A program made the translations under genes and the position numbers. 64,000 nucleotides of DNA from NCBI GenBank assembly GCA_951802425.1, contig OX637795.1, positions 2,274,501 through 2,338,500 on the forward strand, written 5' to 3'. The notes under the pieces were generated by a model that saw only the letters and a list, made by a program, of their open reading frames with translations, searched no databases and was not told where the DNA came from. Each line of letters begins with the position of its first letter. Positions within the stretch are counted from its first letter, which is position 1. Shown here in pieces: positions 33,101 through 41,701 of this stretch. This DNA is from Clavaria fumosa (Eukaryota; Basidiomycota; Agaricomycetes; Agaricales; Clavariaceae).

Positions 33101-34423
33101 GGCATTGCAGCCACTGGTGGGACCATCAGCATGCCCCATATTGATGATGTTGGCCTTGCAGTTGTTTCGACTGTCATGTCAGGGTCAAAGTGGTGGGTGG
33201 TGATGCGCCGCCGTACAGACGCAGAAGACTACAACTATTGTGGCAATATCTTTTCGACGCATGCCTTCCCCCTCAGTTGGGGTGATTGTAGCACCGGAAA
33301 AGAATTTTTATGTGCGGAGGCTATACACCTGAAGACAGGAGATATTTTGTGAGTTGCAATAATTATCACGTGCAATATTTACTGACAATCCTACAGTTTC
33401 ATGCATCCTGGCACACTCCATTTTGTGCTTGGCCCAGAGCCGACAATTGTTTACGGCCGGCACTTTTATTCCGCATCCACGATAGCTCGCAGCTGTGCTT
33501 CAGCCCTGCATACGTTTGTGCTCAACCCAATAATCACCAATCAAGAGCACCAATCGACAACCACATACTTGTGCAAGATGATGGTGGTCTGGGTTGAGCA
33601 CTATGTCATGGGGAAATCCAAATATGGTAGAATCTCTCCATCATTATGTATGTCATCTGATAATTGTTTTAGCATTTGGTGAGGCACTTGCCCACATCCC
33701 CGATGTCACAACAAGACATGGACTCCTCGATATTATCATGGTGGGGAACATGCTTGAATTTGCGATAGCCCTTGGCCTCAAGTCACATGGGAGGAAACCA
33801 CTGCCTGAAATACTTGAAGAGCAAAACGTTGCGATGTGGCGATACCGCATCTTCCAGAGCTGGTTCATTGAACAATACATTCTTGAGATTGGTGGTCAAG
33901 GGGTGAACCCATCATATCTCTTCTACAAATTGCTCATCCAGTTTGGCGCGGCACTTTGTTCTTACATGAAAAGGTGGGAGAAAAGGCACCACTCACAATC
34001 ACTGCACAGCAGGTGATTGCAGCAGTGCTTGAGCACCTTCGGAAAGACTGGCAAGACCTTCTGGATGCCTTCCAGAAGTTGCTCCATGATGATACCAGTG
34101 CTGGTAATTGGTTCTCCTGGGATGGCCCTGACTTCCACATATTTCCCTGCAACAATACTCAGGTTTGGACGGAGCTGGAAGATTTGCTGGACGATCCAAT
34201 TTATGAACAGGTCTCTGAAGAAGAGCAAGAGGACAGTGATGCAGGAGATGACCGTTCTGAGTTGGGGACAATACGTTCTAAGAGGCCCCTCTCCCCGCAT
34301 GATGGTATGTGTTTCATTATATACTTTCATCTAGACGCAGCAGATTTTCTAATCAATACAACAGATAATTCAGACATGGAATCAATGGCCCGTGTGAGAC
34401 AGAGGCATGGTTTCAATGCCTGA
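30166..34423 (+). CDS. JmjC-domain protein, multi-exon
   Basis: Many short exons with GT-AG borders. N-terminal exons (30166-31620) encode a helical region without a family call (LTIFDPQTVRTSAVFQNYPW; KKKRAVNKYFWASYSDLVSREKW). 31647-32170 is an acidic and basic linker (EEEAEPIIAPEAGPP; RKGKGKATQ). The catalytic part is in 32580-33600: IWGIAATGGTISMPHIDDVGLAVV with the HxD iron ligands (His 33137-33139, Asp 33143-33145), GSKWWVVMRRR, GDIL/FMHPGTLHFVLGPEP and VYGRHFYSAS with the third ligand His (33461-33463). This is the JmjC fold of 2-oxoglutarate/Fe(II) oxygenases, mostly histone demethylases or hydroxylases. A C-terminal region with acidic EEEQEDSDAGDD closes the gene. It may be two genes joined; some joints around 31420 and 32540 are unresolved. 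Confidence 0.68.
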
Positions 34424-34817
34424 CCCTAGCCATTGATTTTGATTAGACATAGAATAGAGCACATGTACTAGGAAGCACCGACCGAGTCATCGGAACCCTT
34501 GCTTGATGTATATATGCATTTACTTTTTTTGAAAGAAACTAACAGTTCGTAATGGCTGTGAGATGTGACTGCTGTGGAATTTCATACATTAAAAAAATAC
34601 ACAAGGCTCACATACTCAAAGGACATTTTGCATATTGTTATGGAGAGTTACGGTCACAGTGTGACTGTCACACCCGGGGTCCCAGGCACAGCCTCAGCAA
34701 GTCACAGTCAAAACGTGTGACAAGTGACTCACGTGAGCCAAGTTATTTTCTCACGCGACACACCACTTCTTGCTTCCCAACAACGCCACTGCTTTATCAG
34801 TTAGGCTAGCAAAGAAA

Positions 34818-36925
34818 ATGACATGGTGGATGACCCCAGAGTATACCAAAATACTCACAGAAAGTCTTGTAGCCTACAGACAGGCAAACTCAAAAGACCG
34901 CCTCAAAATTGTCAAGCAAATCAAAGCAAAAATCAAGGATTCAGCTGAGCAGGACAACAAATGTGTCCCAGAGGATCTTAGCACCGTAACCTATGCATTT
35001 TATGTGTCTCCTGAGTTGATTTGATGTTTGTCTGTTCATAGAAAATTCGCAATTGGCTCCACAATAACCGCAGGGCTGTCAGTGGAGGGGAGGAGTCTTC
35101 TGGTTCAGAAGATGATGGCAACCAAGGCCTTCAGTTCAGCAAACGACAGAGGTGGACCCTCCAGCATGTTGTGGAGCAGTGCAAGAAGGGGATTATCAAT
35201 GCCAGGGCCCAGGAGTTGTCAAATGCTGAGAGGGGATCAGTCCAGTTCCTCAGCTCATATCGTCATGCTAGGACTGAGATTTGTCAAGAGCTAACACAAG
35301 AGGAGCATCAGAAATACATGGGGTTGGTGGAGAAATGGAATAGGGAGCCTGTCCCAGTTCCTGTGCAGAGAGAGTGAGTATTTTAATTTACCTTTCTCAA
35401 CCAGTAGAATGGCTGAAATGTTGCTTGGAGATTGGCTTCTTGCAAATTTATGCATGAGGCCCTGAAGTTTGCCCGTTTTGCAAAGGAGCAGATGGGTGTT
35501 GAATTATTTATGTTGACTGGCTGGCAAGATGAGAAAGGGAATATAAAGAAGACAAAGTGAGTCTCAATTGCATGCCCACTGGTCCATCAGATTAATTCTC
35601 TGTATACATGCTCCAGGATTCAGACCCCTGGACCTGTGACTAGTGGGTTCAAGGTACAATTTCACAAAGTTGGTTGTGAGGTGTGGGAGGAGTGGGATAA
35701 ATATTTGGCTGAGACATGGAATGGTGAGAAAATGATGTGAAGCCAAGGTTGGGGAAGTACTGACAGGATTTCAGATGAGTTACAAAGGAAGCCTTTTGTT
35801 GATGAAGAGGAGATGCTATCAAGGAAAGGAAGAGATATTAGTGTGCCATGGGATTTGCTAACAGATCATGAGGGATGGCCCATTCTTCCTTTGGAACTCA
35901 ACCTACCACTCGCACAACTCAAAGAAATTTTGTGGTCATTTTTTACTATCACTTATTGTGAGTCTGTCTTGCTCAATAGTCCAAGTCTGACAAGTTACTT
36001 CCAACATGTAGGCAATACAACAAAAAACAAGAAGGTTGCTGTCCCTTGGCAACTGATAGCTGATGCTCCACACAAGTTTATTCCTCATGAATACCTTCCA
36101 GAGGGAATGCAAATTCGCGAGCCTTCAAAAATGCAATATGTCGATGTCAGAAGGCTCTGTGATTTCCTGCATCACCGACAGACTTTGGGCCAGAAAATAT
36201 TACAGTTTCAATATGTTCTCCCACAGCACCAGAGAGGGAAGCCATCAAGGCATCTAGTCAACTATCACCAGCAACCTGAACAAGAGCCATCATTGTCATC
36301 TGACAAAGAGGTGAAGAGGCTCTCCCTCAAGAAGGGGAAAGAACGAGAGGTCCAGCCTGTCCATATCAGTACTGAGTGAGTGTTCTCATATCATCATTAT
36401 CATCATCATCATCATCATCAATGCACATTTGAAATGCACATAGTGAGGACATTGGCTCAGATGAGTCAGACAGTGATTCGGGGTGCATCTATGATGGGGA
36501 TAATGATGATAGGGTTGAGGCTTCTGTTCCCTCTGATAGTGATGCAGAAGAATCCTGTCTGAGCAAGCAGGTGGATATGCGAAGGGGTGATGGTATTGAG
36601 GGGAATGGGTTAGAAGGTGACCATGACAGGCAACATCCAGGTGAGAATTTTCCAGTCCAGCATAAATACAATACAGATAATGGAATTTTGGACAGGAGAA
36701 CAAGGGATGTGGGATGATGTGGGTGTGCATAGAGATGTTCATGGCCTTGTTGCTCATATGGCAGTTCAGATCCACAAGGAGGCAGGGCCCAGCCTGCCCA
36801 AGAGGAAAAGGGTATACCATGATGAAGAGGAGGAGGAGAGGTCTAAGCAATATAGGACCAGGGCTAGAGAGAGGGCTTCCATGGATGCCAAGAAGCGGGT
36901 ACTGCGACCAAGGGTGAAGCACTGA
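34818..36925 (+). CDS. Arm-borne gene, right copy (homeodomain-like N-terminus)
   Basis: Second copy of the gene at 13551-15657, reading outward. Exon 1 is 34818-34985 (MTWWMTPEYTKILTESLVAYRQAN), the intron is GTAACC...CATAG, and exon 2 starts at 35042 with KIRNWLHNNRRAVSGGEESS and runs to GTGAGT at about 35375. Exons at 35440-35560, 35620-35730 and 35813-36379 follow. The last exon region (36430-36925) has a Ser/Asp-rich segment and a basic end (KKRVLRPRVKH). Differences from the left copy include Trp for Arg and Arg for Cys in exon 1, both from CpG-type changes. Being in the arms, the gene is always present twice per element. Confidence 0.6.
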
Positions 36926-38196
36926 AAATCATCCTTGACACTGGTGACAGTCATTTGTAGTGCATATCAATCTGCATGATGTCTCACTAGGTCCTAATAA
37001 TTCTTTGCAATCTGTCCTTTTGTGGTGCCTATAGTTTGGCCCTTTCTAAGGAATTTCAGATAATGATCCACTTCCTGAATCAGTCAGCTTTGCATCAGAT
37101 CATTGAAGAACCTGTGCCTATCAGAAAGCATATTTGAGTCTTGTTATTAGATGCATCATGTTGTTCAGAAGATTCATACCTTTATAAGCAATATCTGATA
37201 ATAATATCCTCCTTCATTATTCCCACTGGATTGTTGAAGGTGGATTGTGCCCCATTGAACCACATATGTGGGTCCTTTTATAATGGTTTGTCTCTTTATA
37301 AGGAATATCAGATTATATACTGCCTTGCATCACTTCCTCAATTTAATTCTAGACCACAATGGATCATTTTTATGTACAAAGGCTCATCCTGAACAATTCT
37401 AATACATTCTCCTCTTCTTTAGAACACATATTCAAAGTGGATTTGAATACTCTTATGCAGAGTTGGTCACAGTGTGACTGTCACACCCGGGATCCCGGGC
37501 ACAGCCACAGAATGATATAATCACAAGGTGTGATAACAGACTCACATGCACAACTTCTACATTGCAAGAATATTTGAACAATAACAATACATTCTCCTTT
37601 AGAACACGTATTCAAAGTGGATTTGAATACTCTTCAGAAAGGATATTAAGGCCCATCCTTTTCCAAAGAATATCCTGACTCAGTTGACAACCACATTTCA
37701 CTCTAGTTTATAATGGCTCCATTGCATATTCAATTGGTACATTTGCTTCTACCCTTTGAAGACCTATTGGAAGGCATATTTGTTTTCATCTCACCCAACT
37801 GTGTTAAGTTGTCATGGAGGAGTCTCAGATGATAAGGAGTCTCAAATGATGCAGATGACCTTGTAATTTACATGTCTATCAAATAGCACATCTGATCTTT
37901 GCTTCCTAATCTTGTGCATATGCTTTATCCCCAGCTTTTTGATCTAATTTGTCATGTAAGTGAGAGAAATGTTTGAATAGGGTGCTTCAGACCCTTTACA
38001 CTGGTTCCTAAAATGGGTGTCGGCCAGCCCTTTTGAAAGGGTATCATCATTACCATGGGATCCCTGTATGCCTGGCAGGATTTTGGTATATCAAGTTGAT
38101 CGGCCAAGCCTATAAAGCTATATCTCGGCTGACGATCGGCTGGGCCCATAAAAAGGGCATCAGTCAAAATCGGCTAGGCCTTTTGGATAGGGGGTG
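36926..38196. other. Non-coding outer part of the right inverted repeat
   Basis: Mirror of 12279-13550. Holds the CCCGGGATCCCGGG palindrome at about 37486-37499 and the terminal GGATAGGGGGTG. No gene. Confidence 0.55.
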
Positions 38197-38326
38197 GTGA
38201 CACGAGCATTGACCCCCTGACTGAAACTGAGCCCCTGCCAGCTGAGCCACACACACAACATGAGTGTGAAGGGAGCATGGAGGTCTAAGCAGCCTGCTGA
38301 GATGTCGGACCACAGGAGGGGGACTA
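38197..38326 (+). pseudogene. gypsy-1 C-terminus and polypurine tract
   Basis: Reads SIDPLTETEPLPAEPHTQHECEGSMEV then a stop, continuing the frame of 12109-12262 across the KDZ element. CACAGGAGGGGGAC at about 38311-38324 looks like a polypurine tract, and the LTR-like TGTAAGAG follows at 38327. Confidence 0.55.
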
Positions 38327-38667
38327 TGTAAGAGTTCCATCACATGATCCCTCTATGCACATCACACCCCCCCTTTTCTCCTCCACACCATGTGGACACC
38401 CTTCCCTCTCACATATCACATACCCTCATGCTGCCCCCCCCTCCACCCTATCATGCATGACTCATCCCTTGCCTCGCTGTTTACACATGTCACCTCCCCT
38501 TCCTGTGACTCATTATGACTCATGTACTTGTAGTATACAAGTAGTCACCAATGTAACAACCCTCCTCAGGTTGTTACTTCCTATCACATTTGCTTTCTGC
38601 TCCTTTCTGGCCAACTTCAACCCAAGTCCCTCAGAAACTCAGGAGTCAGACTCGCTTGTTATTGACA
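38327..38667 (+). repeat. Putative LTR (gypsy-1 or a tandem neighbour)
   Basis: About 341 bp beginning TGTAAGAG after a purine tract and ending TTATTGACA, with the next bases GGCTCTGATC resembling a primer-binding position. It contains a perfect 9-bp stem with 7-bp loop, GTAACAACC...GGTTGTTAC (about 38552-38576). There is no second copy in the window, so the borders are inferred. Confidence 0.5.
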
Positions 38668-39316
38668 GGCTCTGATCTTGGTGCTCCACCTTCCCCTCCA
38701 CCCAGGAGTGATCTGCTGGCGGAAGACAAGAGACTGATGTTGCCATCGATCCACATCCACGTCTGGAACCCGCTGGGGACTACCCCGGCTTTCTTCCCCA
38801 TCGCAGGTATGACCTCTCGAGGAAGGCCCAGGTCTGCCTCGGGGTCTCCCCCACCTGAGGCAGGGAGAGGGGCCGGGAGGAAGAAGGCCCGCCACGAGCT
38901 GTTGGCCACCGTCACACAATCCACGCCGGGGGGTCCGTCATCCATCACCGATCTGGGAGGACGTCAAGATGCGCCTCCCCCTCCCCCCCCACAGGAACTC
39001 TCCTCTCGGCCTTCGCCTCGCCGTCAACCCCCAACCACGCCCTCTTCTTCCCTCAGGGGGGGACCGTGCGCCGGTCCTGTTGGTCCAGCCGTCAATTTGG
39101 GTCCCTCTGGGCCTACCCTGACTGCACGACCGGCTCTGGCCTCACCTACCCCCCAGAGCCCGCCTCACGCTGTCCCCACAGCTCCAGCGAACCGTTTGTC
39201 CTCGGAAAGGCCCATGCCCCCAAGCTCCTTACTGGGAGGCCCTGTATTTCTGGGAAGCAGCCCTTGTCAGTCCAGGGTCCTCACAGAAAATGAGAGGGGA
39301 AGTAACTCGATTTCAA
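38668..39316 (+). pseudogene. Proline-rich gag-like ORF, cut by gypsy-3
   Basis: The open frame from 38590 (with an internal Met at about 38812, MTSRGRPRSASGSPPPEAG) is rich in Pro, Ser and Arg and has no domain. Directly downstream of an LTR-like sequence it fits the N-terminal part of a gag whose remainder was displaced when gypsy-3 inserted at 39317. GC content is clearly above the neighbours. It could also be an unrelated disordered protein. Confidence 0.4.
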
Positions 39317-39844
39317 TGTGAGGGACTACACCTATTACACGAGTACTATATATACAAGGGGGAAGGCAGTGCTCAGGGTGTGAGTCATATAAGAGGGAAT
39401 GAGGCTACGTGCACTGAGTCATGAGGAGAAGGGGAGGATGGTATAAGGAAAGGGGACTACCAAAAGGAGAAGGTAATGGTGAGGCACAAGCAAGGGGAGA
39501 TGACAGAGGGAATGCTTGGCACAGTCTTGGCTGTCTGAGGGGAGACCTCAATTAGGCTCATTTAGGCTAGATTGTTTGATGGGAGATGTCAGAGCCCTTA
39601 TCGCTGATCCACCTCCATCACAAATTGCAAAGTGTGGGAAGGCACAGGGAATGTGGGTGGGAGCACGTGACAGGTGCTTATAGCAGACTGGTAGATGCCT
39701 AAGGGGGGTCATGGAGGTAGGTCCAAGGTTGCAAGTAGGTGTCTAAGGATGTGGTGGTCACATGACTCTGTACTTGTTCCTCATCACAAGTTCCTAGCAC
39801 AGTGTGGGGTTCAGTGGTGGTGGCTTATGTAAGCAATCCTGACA
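39317..39844 (-). repeat. gypsy-3 3' LTR
   Basis: On the - strand it runs from TGTCAGGATTGC at 39844 to CCCTCACA at 39317 (TG...CA). TATATATA at 39347-39354 is the likely promoter box. The flanking bases TTCAA (39312-39316) are the presumed target site; the partner copy was not found. Confidence 0.7.
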
Positions 39845-39849
39845 TGGCC

Positions 39850-40373
39850 CCCTCCTCAAGGCTGGGTGTCTTGACTGGCTAACCATGCCTTGTCTGGGTG
39901 CTTGAGGAAGAAGTCACAGAGGAGTATCGTGACATTGGTGAGGTTCTGATGGGGCTCCCAAGTGTTTTCTTCAATGGGGTATCCTTGCCACTTCACCAAG
40001 TACTTCACTCCTCATCCTACTTTCTTCACATCCAGGATTTCTTCAATGTTGTACTCCAAATGGTCATCATCGATGGTAGGGGAGGAGGTTGGGATTGTGA
40101 GGCGAAGGAGGGTGGGACAAATGGGGTTAGCAGGGCCTCATTGAATATGTTGTGGATACACCAGGCTGGGGGTAGTTTGAGGCGATATCCAGCAGGTCCC
40201 ACCTTTTCCACCATAGCAAAAGGTCCAGCACACTTGTTATCAAGCTTCTTATTCAGGCGATCCATCTTCAGATTATGCATGTCTAGCCATACAAGATTGC
40301 CTTTCTCGTATTCATGCCTGGGTTGCTTCCCACTGTCATAGCTCCTTTTCATCACCAGTGCAGCTTTCTCCAT
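39850..40373 (-). pseudogene. gypsy-3 integrase C-terminus and chromodomain
   Basis: 40373-40026 gives KGNLVWLDMHNLKMDRLNKKLDNKCAGPFAMVEKVGPAGYRLKLP, the C-terminal integrase domain, and 40060-39850 in another frame gives chromodomain motifs ([24 protein letters not shown]). A frame change within the repeat of Pro codons separates them. Confidence 0.85.
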
Positions 40374-40391
40374 AGCCTCTTTGGCAGCCCG

Positions 40392-41354
40392 TCACAACTC
40401 TTCCAACTTCGCCATCCACTCATCCACTGCTGGGTTTACCTCCATCTGAGGGAGGATACCTCCATTCCAGGGATGTCGCCCATAGTCCAAGAAGAAATGG
40501 GTGTAGCCAGTCATGGAATGTTCCTGGTTGTTCAGTGTGAACTCCACTGTGCTTAGCCACTCTGCCCAATCATCCTGGAGATGGTCCACATACTCCTGTA
40601 GGTAGGTCTCTATCTCTTGGTTCACCCGTTCTGTTTGTCTGTCAGTCTGGGGGTGGAAGGCAGTGCTTGGGTTGGCCTTCATCCCAATCATCCAGTAAAA
40701 CTCCTTCATGAACTGTGAGACAAATTGCAGACTGCAATCACTGACAACCTTTTGGGGGACACCATGGTTCCAGAACACCTGATCACATAAAATCCTTGCT
40801 GCTCCTAGGCTTGTCAAGTCAAACCTGATCGCTTCGATGAGTGTGTGTTTGGTAAATTTGTTGATGATGATGAGGATGGAATCAAACCCACAGGACTGTG
40901 GCAGTGGTCCTACTATATCCCAACTGATTGCCCACCATGGACCATTCAGGACTGGGTGTATGTACAGGGGAGCCACATGTTTAGTCCAGTCTGGCTTAGT
41001 TCTCTGGCAGCCTTTGCATCCAGCCACATAGCATTCCACATCCTTTACCATCTCCGGCCACCAGTAGGCCTTGAGCATTGCAGCTTTCATTTTCTTAGCT
41101 CTGGGGTGTCCTGCGATAGGGAGGTTGTGTTTGTAGTTGAGGACCACCTTGCGCACATCCCAGGGTATCCATATGGTGTTGTTCTTCCACCACAGCCCGA
41201 AACGGTCCCGTGTCCAGCTGTCATCGATCTCCTCGGGTTTCGTGACATGTTCTGCACTCTTTTTCTGGAGGAGCATCTCCATTTCTGAAGTAAAACTGGT
41301 GTGTACATTCATGTCAGGGGGGAGCATCTGGACAGGAGCATCTTCCTCAGCCAC
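40392..41354 (-). pseudogene. gypsy-3 integrase zinc finger and core
   Basis: AGHPRAKKMKAAMLKAYWWPEM and CKGCQRTKPDWTKH form the HHCC finger; WDIVGPLPQ, VVSDCSLQF and HPQTDRQTERVNQEIETYL give the DDE core with all three acidic residues. In the second motif the usual RG is replaced by CS, two changes compatible with C-to-T and G-to-A mutation. This is the most complete integrase in the window and the reference for the deletion in gypsy-2. Confidence 0.9.
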
Positions 41355-41372
41355 ATCTCCATAATCTGGCCT

Positions 41373-41701
41373 TCAAGAGAGAGTATTGGCTTTGGTGTTG
41401 CTTTTGCCAGTTTGATACTTGATCTCAAAGTCAAAGCTTTGGAGTTCTCTGTACCAGTGTATTTGCCATGGCTTCAGTTTCTGGGGCTTCCTGAAGTATT
41501 GCAAGTTGGCATGGTCAGTCCAGACTTCAAAGGTTTCATCCACTCTTACCAGGTATGCTCTCCATTCTCTCAGTGCCCTGATGATCACGAGGAGCTCTTT
41601 GTCATAGATATCATAATTCTTTTTGGCAGCCGTGAGGGCTTCGGAGATGTAATCGACCAGTCTCCAAGTACCATCAGGTTGCATCTGAGAGAGGACTCCA
41701 C
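41373..41701 (-). pseudogene. gypsy-3 RNase H, downstream half
   Basis: GVLSQMQPDGTWRLVDYISEALTAAKKNYDIYDKELLVIIRALREWR and FEVWTDHANLQYFRKPQKL match RNase H of gypsy-2 directly after the point TGG/V. The other half lies at 44659-44872; the nested solo LTRs split the domain. Confidence 0.9.

Larger units (their letters stand above)
12263..38196. mobile_element. ~25.9 kb KDZ-type DNA transposon with 3.64 kb inverted repeats and chromatin-gene cargo
   Basis: The arms 12279-15918 and 34557-38197 are near-identical inverted copies. Inside are a KDZ-family transposase, a Ulp1-like protease, TET/JBP, an H3-tail/PHD-like protein and a JmjC protein; each arm carries one more gene. A candidate target duplication GTGACAC (12255-12261 and 38197-38203, 8 bp with one mismatch) flanks it, and the flanking gypsy-1 frame reads across. 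The left end has about 16 extra bases (from CCCTTCAGCACACC) that recur at the start of a diverged copy at 51778, so the right end may have lost its tip. KDZ transposons allied with TET/JBP genes are known from basidiomycetes; the combination with H3-mimic, JmjC and arm-borne genes is what I see here. Confidence 0.85.
34557..38197. repeat. KDZ element right inverted repeat (3.64 kb)
   Basis: Reverse complement of 12279-15918. Compared with the left arm it has CG where the left has TG or CA at several places (for example 34714, 34733, 34755, 34785, 34901, 38101), and the reverse at others (34820, 34584). It carries the same gene, microsatellite and GTGTGACAGTCACAC motifs (about 34655-34680 and 37468-37495). 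Confidence 0.93.

Noticed and set aside
38590..39321. A normal host gene for a proline-rich protein
   Set aside because: It follows an LTR-like sequence with a primer-site-like position and is cut by gypsy-3, so a gag remnant is the simpler reading, though not proven.
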